From NCBI GenBank assembly GCA_039586095.1, contig JBDHLB010000002.1, positions 62,001 through 126,000 on the forward strand: a DNA stretch of 64,000 nucleotides, written 5' to 3'. Position 1 is the stretch's first letter; every line of letters begins with the position of its first letter. The notes beneath the pieces were generated by a model. That model saw only the letters and a program-made list of their open reading frames with translations. It had not been told where the DNA came from and made no database searches. Shown piece after piece: positions 16,023 through 24,643 of the stretch. This stretch comes from JBDHBD01 sp039586095. GTDB lineage: Bacteria > Gemmatimonadota > Gemmatimonadetes > Palauibacterales > Palauibacteraceae. A program made the translations under genes and the position numbers.

Positions 16023-16418
16023 ATGGCTGACGATCGCCCCTCACCCGGTACGATCGCGTGGATCGACCTTACCGTCCCCGATGCGGAAACGGTCCGCGAT
16101 TTCTACGAGCAGGTGACCGGCTGGAGGAGCGAGCCAGTCGACATGGGCGAGTACTCGGACTACAACATGCTCCCCCCTGGAGGCGAACCCGTTGCCGGGG
16201 TTTGCCACGCTCGCGGCGCGAACGAGACGATACCACCCGTGTGGATGATCTACATCGTCGTCGCCGACCTGGACCGCGCCCTGCGGCGCTGTCTCGAGCT
16301 GGGGGGCGAGGTCGTCGTCCCCATCCGGCGTGGAGAGAGCTGGGGAGGGATGTGCGTGATCCGCGATCCCGCGGGCGCCATGGCCGCGCTGTACGCTCCG
16401 GCACCGCCGCCTGTGTAG
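16023..16418 (+). CDS. VOC (glyoxalase/bleomycin-resistance fold) protein
   Basis: A 131-residue single VOC domain. It starts MADDRPSPGTIAWIDLTVPD, followed by the family block DAETVRDFYEQVTGWRSEPV, the central PPVWMIYIVVADLDRALRRC and a C-terminal IRDPAGAMAALYAP. Related proteins bind metals in glyoxalase I or sequester small molecules. The N-terminal metal position (normally His in the first strand) is Asp (IDLTVPD) here, so a metal-dependent reaction is uncertain. Alone on its strand between a divergent thioredoxin gene and a MATE gene. Confidence 0.85.
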   Translation: MADDRPSPGTIAWIDLTVPDAETVRDFYEQVTGWRSEPVDMGEYSDYNMLPPGGEPVAGVCHARGANETIPPVWMIYIVVADLDRALRRCLELGGEVVVPIRRGESWGGMCVIRDPAGAMAALYAPAPPPV

Positions 16419-16554
16419 CAGGCCCGAGCGGGTAGCCTGGAGCTTATCGGGTTCGTTGATGACTGGGCTGGTTTCCGTACTCGCGTGGATGCTCTCAGGC
16501 ATCGCGTACGAAGTCCGGCGCATCGGGTGCCGCATCGTCTGAAATGTCGCCCCG

Positions 16555-18048
16555 GTGAGCACTCCGCGCGAAGCGCCGGGCCCGGTGCTGCCGGATCCGG
16601 CCGTGGTACCGCCCACACCCGGCGACCGGCCCCCCGCGCCCGGCGACAGGCCTCCCTCGGCGGAGCGAGCCGGTTTCTGGGCGTCGGTCCGCGAAGCCCT
16701 CCGGGGATCCGAGCAGGATTTCACCACCGGAAATCTGAATCGGGCCGTCGGCCTCCTGGCCGTCCCCATGGTGCTCGAGATGGCGGGCGAGTCGGTGTTC
16801 GCCGTCGTCGATGCCCTGTTCGTCGGGCGGTTGGGTGCGGAGGCGTTGGCCGCCGTGGGGCTCACCGAAGTGGTGCTGGAGATCATCTACGCCGTGGCGA
16901 TCGGCCTCAGCATGTCCACGACGGCGATGGTGGCCCGGCGGATCGGCGAGAAGAACGACCGGGCGGCCGCGCTCACCGCCGTGCAGGCCATCGCCGTCGG
17001 CATCGGCTTCTCGATCGTGTTCGGGGTGGCGGGTTTCATCTGGGCACCCGACCTCCTCCGGATCATGGGGGCCAGCCCGGAGACCATCGAGACGGGCACC
17101 ACCTACACACGGATCATGTACGGTACGATGGTCGTGATCCTCCTCCTGTTCCTCAACAACGCCATCTACCGGGGAGCGGGCGATGCGGCGATGGCGATGC
17201 GCTCCGTGTGGCTCGCCAACGCGATCAACATCGTCCTGGACCCCTGCTTCATATTCGGGCTCGGGCCGTTCCCGGAACTGGGCCTCACGGGCGCAGCCGT
17301 CGCCACCTCGATCGGACGGGGCACCGGCGTGCTGTATCAGTTCTATCACATGTCCCGCGGTCGACGTCTTCAGGTGCGTCGAGCGGATGTACGGATCGAT
17401 GGAGGCGTGATCCGGCGGCTGCTCAGGGTCTCAGCCGGCGGCGTGGGGCAGATGCTGATCGGACACACCAGCTACGTGGCACTGGTTCGTATCCTGGCCA
17501 CCTTCGGAAGCATGGTGCTGGCCGGCTACGTACTGGCCGTCCGGGTGGTCATCTTCGTCATCCTGCCCTCGTGGGGCCTCGCGAACGCGGCGGCGACGCT
17601 GGTGGGCCAGAACCTCGGCGCAGGTAAGCCGGATCGCGCGGAACGGGCGGTCTGGGTGACGGGCCTGTGGAACATGGGGTTCATGGCCGTGGTCACCGTG
17701 ATCTTCGTGATCTTCGCCGAGGCCATCATGACGCCGTTCACGGCCGACCCGGAGACGCATGCGATGGGATCGGCCGCAGTCCGCATCATCAGCTACGGCT
17801 ACATCTTCTACGCCTGGGGGATGGTGATGCTGCAGGCGTTCAACGGCGCGGGTGATACGGCGACCCCCACCAAGGTCAACTTCTTCGTCTTCTGGCTGAT
17901 CCAGATTCCGCTCGCGTGGTGGTTGGCCACGGGAACGTCGCTGGGTCCGCTCGGCGTGTTCTGGGCGGTCGCGATCGTGGAGACGCTAGCCGCGTTCGTG
18001 GGCGTGGCTCTGTTTCGCCGTGGGAAGTGGAAGGAGCGGGAGGTGTAG
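16555..18048 (+). CDS. MATE-family efflux transporter
   Basis: A 497-residue multidrug/toxin exporter with 12 predicted spans, driven by Na+ or H+. It uses a GTG start. The first 55 residues are a Pro-rich cytoplasmic extension with a repeated PGDRPPAPGDRPP motif, unusual for the family. The core begins at NLNRAVGLLAVPMVLEMAGE. Conserved blocks are VDALFVGRLGAEALAAVGL, NNAIYRGAGDAAMAMRS and LGLTGAAVATSIGRG, with the second-half repeat NAAATLVGQNLGAGKPDRAE and QAFNGAGDTATPTKVN. The two halves (about 60-270 and 285-490) show the internal duplication of the family. Substrate unknown. Confidence 0.92.
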   Translation: MSTPREAPGPVLPDPAVVPPTPGDRPPAPGDRPPSAERAGFWASVREALRGSEQDFTTGNLNRAVGLLAVPMVLEMAGESVFAVVDALFVGRLGAEALAAVGLTEVVLEIIYAVAIGLSMSTTAMVARRIGEKNDRAAALTAVQAIAVGIGFSIVFGVAGFIWAPDLLRIMGASPETIETGTTYTRIMYGTMVVILLLFLNNAIYRGAGDAAMAMRSVWLANAINIVLDPCFIFGLGPFPELGLTGAAVATSIGRGTGVLYQFYHMSRGRRLQVRRADVRIDGGVIRRLLRVSAGGVGQMLIGHTSYVALVRILATFGSMVLAGYVLAVRVVIFVILPSWGLANAAATLVGQNLGAGKPDRAERAVWVTGLWNMGFMAVVTVIFVIFAEAIMTPFTADPETHAMGSAAVRIISYGYIFYAWGMVMLQAFNGAGDTATPTKVNFFVFWLIQIPLAWWLATGTSLGPLGVFWAVAIVETLAAFVGVALFRRGKWKEREV

Positions 18049-18210
18049 CCGGGTTCTTTCCGACATGCGCCTCGAAGTCGCGGATGGTAGCATAAGAATC
18101 AGCCGCGACGTGTTCCAGCCGATGGCACGCCACGACGTGGCGTCTGCCACCTACCCCCAGACGACCCTTGGCAGGCGCAGGCACCTTCATCGGTGAGAGG
18201 GCGAAGGTCA

Positions 18211-18795
18211 ATGAAACGCCTCTCCATGCTGCTACTCGCTGCTGTGTCCGCGATCCTGGTTTCCAAGGAGCTGCTCGCTCAGCAGGACTCCCTGCCCACC
18301 ATCACCAACACCAGCCGCGAAGGCGTTGCACTTCGGCTGGTTCCCGGCCTCGCTTACACAAGCGCGACGTTCGGTGACGACAACCCGCAATCGGAGGGAG
18401 TCTTCGGCATCACCTTCGGAGGCCAGGCCCTGGCTCCTGTCTCGCGCATCGTCGCGTTGAGCCTGGAGGCGATCTTCCAGTTTTACGAGATCCAGAGCGC
18501 ACACTTGAACGAGAGACTCCAGAGCTGGTACGTGATGGGTGGTGTCGAGTTTTCAATCGGGAAGGCCTATCTACGGCCCAATGTTGGCGCGGCGTTTCGC
18601 CTGTGGGCGGGTGGAGGGAGCGGCACGAGTACGGCGCCTGCCCTCGGCATCGCGATCGGCTTCGAGCAGATGTTCGGCAGATCGTTTCACGTGTCCCCGG
18701 AAGTCATCGTTCGCGTGGCGTACGAGCACGGTGCCTCTACAGTTCTGATCGGATCACAAGTTCCAGTCGGTTTGCGTCTGACTGGCGGTGGTTGA
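18211..18795 (+). CDS. Exported outer-membrane beta-barrel-like protein, function unknown
   Basis: A 194-residue protein with signal peptide (MKRLSMLLLAAVSAILVSKE, cut near LLAQQ). The rest alternates hydrophobic and polar residues in strands rich in glycine and aromatics (FGITFGGQALAPVSRIVALS, YLRPNVGAAFRLWAGGGSG), the usual look of an 8-strand outer-membrane barrel. There is no terminal Phe. The ATG at 18211 is preferred over the GTG at 18193 because GAAGG lies just upstream and the signal peptide begins there. Family not recognised. Confidence 0.65.
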   Translation: MKRLSMLLLAAVSAILVSKELLAQQDSLPTITNTSREGVALRLVPGLAYTSATFGDDNPQSEGVFGITFGGQALAPVSRIVALSLEAIFQFYEIQSAHLNERLQSWYVMGGVEFSIGKAYLRPNVGAAFRLWAGGGSGTSTAPALGIAIGFEQMFGRSFHVSPEVIVRVAYEHGASTVLIGSQVPVGLRLTGGG

Positions 18796-18812
18796 GCGCC
18801 TATGCGGAGCGG

Positions 18813-20363
18813 CTACCTGCCCACCTGCCGCGCCGTCTTGCGCCGATACTCGCGACCGATCCGGTATGCGATCACCAGCCACAAGAGGACCAGTGCGACG
18901 TTGAACAGCGCGAACTGACCCGCACCGAACGCCAGGAAGGTCGTGCCGACGAACACGGCCACGGCCGACAGCACGTCGCCCGCCCGGTGGAAGAACGTGT
19001 CGATCGCCTGCTTCGCCTTGTACTTCTCCTCCCTCGTCGTGGGGAGGAAGAGCATGTTCCTGACCGTGTTCTGGAGCGAGTAGTCCGTCGAGTTCTCGGC
19101 CGTCTTCGCCCACCGGACGAGAGCCAAGACCGGATAGAAAGCCAGTAGCGCGTAGGCCCCAAGTGCGATCACCGGCAGGATCAGCACGGCAGTTCGCACA
19201 CCGAAGTACTTCACGATGCGCGATACGAGAAATAGCTGGATGATGAGGCCCGCCACGTTCACCACGCCGAAGAACGACGCATAGAAGCCACCGATCCACT
19301 CGGTCTCTGTCACTCCTACCGCTTCTCCCGAGGCGATCGCCTCGGCGGCCGCGTCCGATACGACGCTGCCCAGGATGTACTCGCCGGTCGTGTTTACCCA
19401 GTTCGTGATCAGGATGAGAAATGCGATGAGGAGCAGATATCGCGTGCGGAATACAAGCTCGAACGCGCCTCGACCACGGGCGTCGGGCGAAAGGGTCCAC
19501 GTCTTGCTCAGCTCATCGGCCACGCTCTCGCTGTCGCCGGGCAGCTCGGGCTTCGGCCGGCCGGGGCCCTGCCGCCCTTCCGCGGCGCCGTCTGTCGTGC
19601 TCTGTTCCCGCTGGGCCCGGCGCTCGGCCTCGCTCTGCAGCTCGTATTCCTGGATCGCCTTCAGGAGGTCCTCGCGCGTGAACGCGCCCGATGCGGACAG
19701 CTCGGCCGTGCTCAGAGCGTTGGGAATGTCGGTCTCCGTGCGGGTTCGCTCCCGGCGGTCCAGGTAGTTGGTGGCTACCAGGCTGACGAGCAGGACGCCC
19801 CCGGCGAGGAGCATGAGCTGATAGACGCCCAGCGGACCGATCAGGGCGCCCGCGATCACCGCCCCCAGCACGGCGCCCGCCGACGCACCGAAGCCCACGA
19901 TCGGAAACAGGCGCTCGCCCTCCTCCTTCGTGTAGACGTCGTTCGCGAACGACCAGAACTGGGCCGGGACCATCAGGTTGAAGATCCCCAGCCACAGGAA
20001 GAACACGATGCCGAGCGGGACGTCGAGCTGCGCCAGGAAGTAGAACACGACCAGGCAGGCGATGAAGAAGAACGTGACGGAGTTGATCAGCCGCCGGCGG
20101 GGCACGCGATCGGTCAGCCACCCGTAGAGCTTGACCGCGCCGATCAACAGGATCGCCTGGCCCGCCGACATGTAGGCCTTCAGCTCGGGAGACCCCTCGC
20201 CCAGGATGAGGCCCTCTCGAACCGGCTTCAGCGTGTAGTAGGCCGTCAGGATGAGGAAGATGTTGAGAGCCAGAAGGACGGCGGTCCAACCCTCGCCCGC
20301 ACGCACCTCGGTAAAGAGCCGAAGAAGCCGGTCGAGCGGTGACGGACGCCGCGTGCCGTTCAC
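18813..20363 (-). CDS. NTP/NDP exchange transporter homologue (ATP/ADP translocase-type)
   Basis: A 516-residue membrane protein with about 12 spans. The N-terminal block TAVLLALNIFLILTAYYTLK and VREGLILGEGSPELKAYMSA match the nucleotide translocase (TLC) family known from plastids and intracellular bacteria and also found as distant homologues in free-living ones. FNLMVPAQFWSFANDVYTKE is another family block. Between the sixth and seventh spans (about 210-300) is a long charged cytoplasmic linker (ERTRTETDIPNALSTAELSA onward). The C-terminal half contains LPTTREEKYKAKQAIDTFFH, a strongly conserved stretch. Whether it moves nucleotides is unproven; free-living members may carry other substrates. 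Confidence 0.8.
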   Translation of the reverse strand: MNGTRRPSPLDRLLRLFTEVRAGEGWTAVLLALNIFLILTAYYTLKPVREGLILGEGSPELKAYMSAGQAILLIGAVKLYGWLTDRVPRRRLINSVTFFFIACLVVFYFLAQLDVPLGIVFFLWLGIFNLMVPAQFWSFANDVYTKEEGERLFPIVGFGASAGAVLGAVIAGALIGPLGVYQLMLLAGGVLLVSLVATNYLDRRERTRTETDIPNALSTAELSASGAFTREDLLKAIQEYELQSEAERRAQREQSTTDGAAEGRQGPGRPKPELPGDSESVADELSKTWTLSPDARGRGAFELVFRTRYLLLIAFLILITNWVNTTGEYILGSVVSDAAAEAIASGEAVGVTETEWIGGFYASFFGVVNVAGLIIQLFLVSRIVKYFGVRTAVLILPVIALGAYALLAFYPVLALVRWAKTAENSTDYSLQNTVRNMLFLPTTREEKYKAKQAIDTFFHRAGDVLSAVAVFVGTTFLAFGAGQFALFNVALVLLWLVIAYRIGREYRRKTARQVGR

Positions 20364-20418
20364 GGCTCGCCTCTCCAGTACCCCATGCTAGATCCCATTC
20401 GAGATCCCTCCCGAGATC

Positions 20419-20517
20419 CTATACGAGCGCGGCGTCCGTCACGAAGTTGGGGTTGGGGAGCGCGGTCTGCCATACCTCCCAGTGTCCGTCACACCAGTGC
20501 TCGTTGCCGTCAGCCAT
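20419..20517 (-). CDS. Possible 32-residue Trp-rich small protein
   Basis: The leftward frame from ATG 20517 reads MADGNEHWCDGHWEVWQTAL, then PNPNFVTDAALV and a stop. Three tryptophans, two His-Trp/Cys-Asp patches and NPNFV give it protein-like character, unlike the opposite strand. It sits in the 220-bp gap between the translocase and CBS genes. Only a weak GAGAG precedes the ATG, and an in-frame ATG further up (near 20571) would add 18 less convincing residues. It may be a genuine small protein or the tail of a lost gene. Confidence 0.35.
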   Translation of the reverse strand: MADGNEHWCDGHWEVWQTALPNPNFVTDAALV

Positions 20518-20583
20518 CCGGTCTCTCGCCGAATCATCGCACACAAGCTGCGCGCGCCCGCGTGAGCCCATAAGATACTCCGC

Positions 20584-21039
20584 ATGAGAAAGGTTCCCGC
20601 AACAGAGTTCATGACCCGTGATCCGGTTACAGCACGGCCAGACTGGACGCTCCCAGAACTGGTCGAGCAGCTGATCGAGCTGGGGGTCCGCGGACTCACG
20701 GTCACGGATGACGACGGCAACGTAGTGGGGCTCGTCACCGAGACGGACCTCTTCCTCAAGGACAAGGGCGTTCCTTTTTCGCTGGAGAAGGTCCCGACCC
20801 TGCTGGGAGCCGTGGTGGATTTGGAGGACACGGATTACTTCCAGCCCTACCACGAGATTCAGGTGTCCGAGGTGATGACGCGGGACGTCGTGACCGTGGA
20901 CGAGTCGGCCACCTTCGAGCAGATCGCTCTCCTCATGCTCCGCAAGAAGGTCACGCTCGTGCCGGTGCTCTCGGACGGGAAGCTGGTGGGCGAGGTGCGG
21001 CGCTTCCACATCCTCAAGCTCATTTACTGCAACAGCTGA
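20584..21039 (+). CDS. CBS-domain pair protein
   Basis: A 151-residue protein made of two CBS motifs (Bateman module): residues 6-65 with FMTRDPVTARPDWTLPELVE and GLTVTDDDGNVVGLVTETDL, and residues 92-150 with VMTRDVVTVDESATFEQIAL and LVPVLSDGKLVGEVRRFHIL. Such modules bind adenine nucleotides or S-adenosylmethionine and act as energy sensors. No effector domain is attached and no partner gene is adjacent on the same strand. Confidence 0.88.
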   Translation: MRKVPATEFMTRDPVTARPDWTLPELVEQLIELGVRGLTVTDDDGNVVGLVTETDLFLKDKGVPFSLEKVPTLLGAVVDLEDTDYFQPYHEIQVSEVMTRDVVTVDESATFEQIALLMLRKKVTLVPVLSDGKLVGEVRRFHILKLIYCNS

Positions 21040-21124
21040 GGGCCTAGCAGCAACTCCGGCTCACCCGTGAGCGAAACGATCGTGTGCCGGCCGTTCAGGC
21101 TCGCCGCTCCGATGGGCAGCGCCC

Positions 21125-24100
21125 CTACCTCTCTACCGGACCCAGGTACTCGTCCAGCCAGGCCAGGGTCTCCTTGATGAACTCGCTCCGGGGCGGGATG
21201 TGGTCGGTGTCGTAGAGGATGATCTGCTTGTGCTCGGCCGGCGTTCCCAGCAGATCGAACATGGGCTTGATGCCCGCATCGATCCGCACATCGTACTTCC
21301 CGTTCAGCATGAGCGTGGGTTTCCTGACCCGCGTCACGTAGTTGAGCGGGTGCACCTCGGGCCTTCCGAGGTCGAGTAGAGCCCCTGCCAGCAAAACGTT
21401 GGTGACGATGCGCTCCTCCACCGCCGGAATGATCGCTCCAAGTGCGCCGCCCATACTCATTCCGTAGTAGGCGATCTTCTCGCTGTCGATGTCCTCGCGC
21501 GTCTCGAGATAATCCAGGCTTCTTCGGAAATCCCTGACGACCTGGATCGTGAATTCGGAATACTGGTGGGACCTACTCTGCGGCGGCGGAGCCGGCATTC
21601 CGGGAACCTGCCGCTCGAATGTTCCCTTATAGACCGGATAGAGCACCGCGCGCCCGTTCGTCAGCAGGTAGGAGAGGAACATGGGGAACTCGTAGTAGTT
21701 CTCCAGACCCTCGCTCGACGCCGTGAAGGTAGAAGCACTCCCGGGGAAGTAGACGACCGTCTGGAAGGGAGGCGGCGTGTTGGTCGGAAGGAACAGGTGG
21801 GCTATGACCCGCTCACCGCCATAGGCAGCGTCGAAGGTGATCTTCTCCCGGATCCACCCTCCCGGGCCCTCCTCCCTGGACTCCACTCGAGCGTTGAGCG
21901 GTGTCTCGTCGTAGGAGAATTGCTCGCTGTAGATCTGGAAGATGTCATCGGAAACCGGCTGTTGCGCCCGAAGATCGGTGGGTGGACCGAGAGGCAGGAA
22001 CGCGAACGCGGCTTCGGGCACCGTCTCGGGATCCCGATAGACGGCCAGCCTGAAACCGTTGTTGGCCGAACGATCCATGGGTGGCGCCTGACGATTGACG
22101 TTGAAGTCGTAGGTGTTGCCGTCCCACGCGCCGCCTCTGATAAGTCTTCCCTGCGGGGTCTCGTTCCAGCACCACTCCCGCACGTTGCCGGCCATGTCGT
22201 GCGCCCCATAGGCGGTGATGCCGCGGAGGCTACCGACCGGAACGGGCCCCTGGCCTCCGAAGTTGGCGAAGGGGGCAAAGACGGCGAAGCCTCCGAGCTG
22301 TGGCCACATGATCATCGGGGTGAAGCCGCCGCTCGCCGCATGCCAGTGGATGCCAGTAGGCAAGGTAGCGCCCGCATACTCCGCATACGCCGCCGCCTCG
22401 TACCAGCTCACTCCCGAGACCGGGTACTCCTCCCGGCCTGCGGGATAGTCTCCTCCCATCCAGCTGGAGGGGCCGGGCTGGCCCGACGGATCGACGAACT
22501 CCCGCATAGCCCAGTCCCAGCTGATCTCCTCTCCGTCCTTTACGAAGGGGTGCCGCCAGTACTCCCGGTTCCTGTACCCACCCGCGTCGACGAAGCGCTT
22601 GTATTCCCGGTTCGTGACTTCGTACTTACCGATGAAGAAGTCATCCAGGGTGCCGCTGGGCGTGTCCGTGCTCTCGACCCGCACCATTCCAAGTGGAACG
22701 CCGCCCTCCCGATCCAGCGTGCGAACGAGCTCGTACGGGACGAGGCCGACCCCGATTCCCTGTCTCGTCTGAACGGTAGGATCGAAGGCCCAGGTGGCGG
22801 CTGCTGCATGGACCGTCTCGTGCCTGTCCAGCTCGATCTTCCATCGGAAAATCCCCACGGGCACGCGCGCGCCCTCGAGGGGCGAGTCACCCAGGTAGGT
22901 CCACTCGGCATCAGGGTCCGCGAACTCCTTCATGTAGACGCGGGCGCCGGGCGGTGTCGTCCGCACGTTCATGTCCATGGCGACGCGGGAAAACACGTCG
23001 GCCAGCGCGGGGTCGTCCCCGAGGACGGCTTCGGCTTGCTCAGCGAGGCGATAGGGCGGTACGAGGTTGCGCCAGGTGTCGTTCTCCGCGATCAGCCGCT
23101 CGATCTCCGGGAGGGCCACCTCGCGCGCCCACGCTACCTCGGCGCGATGCTGGAAGAACCAGACGGTGGACGCTGCAACCGCTACGACAGCCAGCCCGGT
23201 CGCGATGGCCACCCGTGGCTGACGGAGGCGACGTACGAGCGATCGAATGTTGAAAACGCCGGCCGCCTCGGCGCGGAGGACTTCGGAGTATTTCCGGAGG
23301 TCCTCCACGATCTCCTCCGCCGAGGCGTAGCGGTCCGCGGGGTCCTTCTTCAGCGCCCGATCCACCACACGCTGGAGGGCGCCAGGAACGGGCGGTTCGC
23401 GGCGCGGGATGGGTCTCGGGTCCTCGTTCAGGATGTTGTAGATGACCGCAAGGTCGTTGGCGCCGACAAACGGCATCTCTCCGGTGAGCAGTTCGTAGAA
23501 CACGACTCCGGCTGACCACAGGTCGGATCGATGATCGACCTGCGCCCCGGACGCCTGTTCGGGCGACATGAAGCCGACCGTGCCGAGCGTCGTCTGCGTC
23601 TTGGTCAGCGACTCTCCGCCGTGGAGCTTGGCCAGTCCGAAATCCATGATCTTCGCCTGGCCCTTGTCCGTGATCATGATGTTGCTGCTCTTGATGTCAC
23701 GGTGGATGATGCCCTTGCCGTGGGCTTCGCCCAGCCCTCTGGCCACCTGCTCCATGAGTGCCGCGACCTCTTCGGTCGCCAGTGGCTCACGCTTGACCCT
23801 CTGCCGGAGCGTCTCCCCTTCGACATACTCCATCGCGATGAAGGGCAGGCCTTCATCCTCTGCCACCTCGTGAATGACGCAGATATTCGGGTGGGAGAGG
23901 GCCGCGGCGGCCTGTGCCTCGATGAGGAAGCGCGATCTGAGTTCGTCCAATGCAGCCAGGTGAGGAGGCAGGAACTTGAGGGCCACCCAGCGCTTGAGCT
24001 GCGTGTCACGGGCCTTGTAGACGACGCCCATCCCCCCGCGGCCGAGCTCCCGGGCAATCTCGTACTTTCCGCCGATCAAGCGATCGGTCGCCGCGAAATC

Positions 24101-24253
24101 GGGTGTGTCGTCGAGTGGCTGATCTGCTGGGGGATCACTCTCGTGTTCAACCAGGCCCTCGTCACCGGCATGCTCGCCATGGAGAGGTGCCGAGCACTGG
24201 CCACAATACTTCGAATCGGTCGCGTTCTCGGAATGGCAGCGAGGACATTTCAT
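21125..24253 (-). CDS. Zinc ribbon-Ser/Thr kinase-membrane-FGE-like-alpha/beta hydrolase fusion protein
   Basis: A 1042-residue protein. Order: zinc ribbon (CPRCHSEN...YCGQC, 3-20); Hanks kinase (62-325) with GRGGMGVVYK, Lys93, HRDIKSSN (Asp186) and DFG (Asp204), so probably active; one membrane span (about 347-367); a PEGA-like extracytoplasmic region (425-480, NVRTTPPGARVYMKE); a formylglycine-generating-enzyme/sulfatase-modifying-type domain (about 520-740; GKYEVTNREYKRFV, PVSGVSWYEAAAYAEYAGA, GAHDMAGNVREWCWNE, LIRGGAWDGN, NNGFRLAVYRD); and an alpha/beta hydrolase (about 770-1040) with nucleophile elbow YGMSMGG (Ser933), Asp in NGKYDVRIDAG and His in DTDHIPP. The start MKCPRCHS at 24253 fits the zinc ribbon. 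An alternative frame upstream is not protein-like. Confidence 0.9.
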   Translation of the reverse strand: MKCPRCHSENATDSKYCGQCSAPLHGEHAGDEGLVEHESDPPADQPLDDTPDFAATDRLIGGKYEIARELGRGGMGVVYKARDTQLKRWVALKFLPPHLAALDELRSRFLIEAQAAAALSHPNICVIHEVAEDEGLPFIAMEYVEGETLRQRVKREPLATEEVAALMEQVARGLGEAHGKGIIHRDIKSSNIMITDKGQAKIMDFGLAKLHGGESLTKTQTTLGTVGFMSPEQASGAQVDHRSDLWSAGVVFYELLTGEMPFVGANDLAVIYNILNEDPRPIPRREPPVPGALQRVVDRALKKDPADRYASAEEIVEDLRKYSEVLRAEAAGVFNIRSLVRRLRQPRVAIATGLAVVAVAASTVWFFQHRAEVAWAREVALPEIERLIAENDTWRNLVPPYRLAEQAEAVLGDDPALADVFSRVAMDMNVRTTPPGARVYMKEFADPDAEWTYLGDSPLEGARVPVGIFRWKIELDRHETVHAAAATWAFDPTVQTRQGIGVGLVPYELVRTLDREGGVPLGMVRVESTDTPSGTLDDFFIGKYEVTNREYKRFVDAGGYRNREYWRHPFVKDGEEISWDWAMREFVDPSGQPGPSSWMGGDYPAGREEYPVSGVSWYEAAAYAEYAGATLPTGIHWHAASGGFTPMIMWPQLGGFAVFAPFANFGGQGPVPVGSLRGITAYGAHDMAGNVREWCWNETPQGRLIRGGAWDGNTYDFNVNRQAPPMDRSANNGFRLAVYRDPETVPEAAFAFLPLGPPTDLRAQQPVSDDIFQIYSEQFSYDETPLNARVESREEGPGGWIREKITFDAAYGGERVIAHLFLPTNTPPPFQTVVYFPGSASTFTASSEGLENYYEFPMFLSYLLTNGRAVLYPVYKGTFERQVPGMPAPPPQSRSHQYSEFTIQVVRDFRRSLDYLETREDIDSEKIAYYGMSMGGALGAIIPAVEERIVTNVLLAGALLDLGRPEVHPLNYVTRVRKPTLMLNGKYDVRIDAGIKPMFDLLGTPAEHKQIILYDTDHIPPRSEFIKETLAWLDEYLGPVER

Positions 24254-24643
24254 GAGGCTTCGATCCTTGATCGCACATGAATGCCGCACAGGAGACGACT
24301 TCGGCATGAGAATAAAGCCTTCCCAAAGCCATTGGTAGATCGCCCGGCGCGACCCCCCGGTTGTGGTACAGCGTCCGGTCGGACGTTGCCGTCTCGCCAC
24401 ACAACCCCCTCCGCGTACCACGGCGAGACACTCGTCGCCGATTCGTGGCAAAGGCGTGACACCGACTGTTTCTCCAGTAAACAAGCGGCATTCCGGGGAT
24501 GAGTTCGTCCGGAAACTGGCGAGAGGTCCGTGCGGGCGTATTTTTTGAACCTTCCACCGCTCGCTCCGGGGCCCATCGCCACACAGCGGGGCGTGGGGAA
24601 TGGGCGAAAAGTGATCCGCAAACTGCGGAAGATGCCGTAAAAT
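24254..24643. other. 390-bp divergent intergenic region
   Basis: It separates the leftward kinase fusion gene from the rightward diguanylate cyclase gene and should contain both promoters. Open frames on either strand lack protein character. The only structure I see is a small hairpin (24616-24628) 15 bases before the cyclase ATG, with a near-copy after the operon (see repeat entries). Confidence 0.5.
24616..24629. repeat. Inverted-repeat motif before the diguanylate cyclase gene (copy 1)
   Basis: CCGCA-AAC-TGCGG at 24616-24628 forms a 5-bp stem with 3-base loop, 15 bases upstream of the cyclase ATG. The 13 bases CGCAAACTGCGGA (24617-24629) recur with one inserted T just after the operon at 27093-27106. 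It could be a protein-binding site or a translation-modulating hairpin. Confidence 0.4.

Noticed and set aside
21566..23515. 649-codon open frame opposite the kinase/FGE/hydrolase gene
   Set aside because: No domain character; perfectly explained as a complementary shadow.
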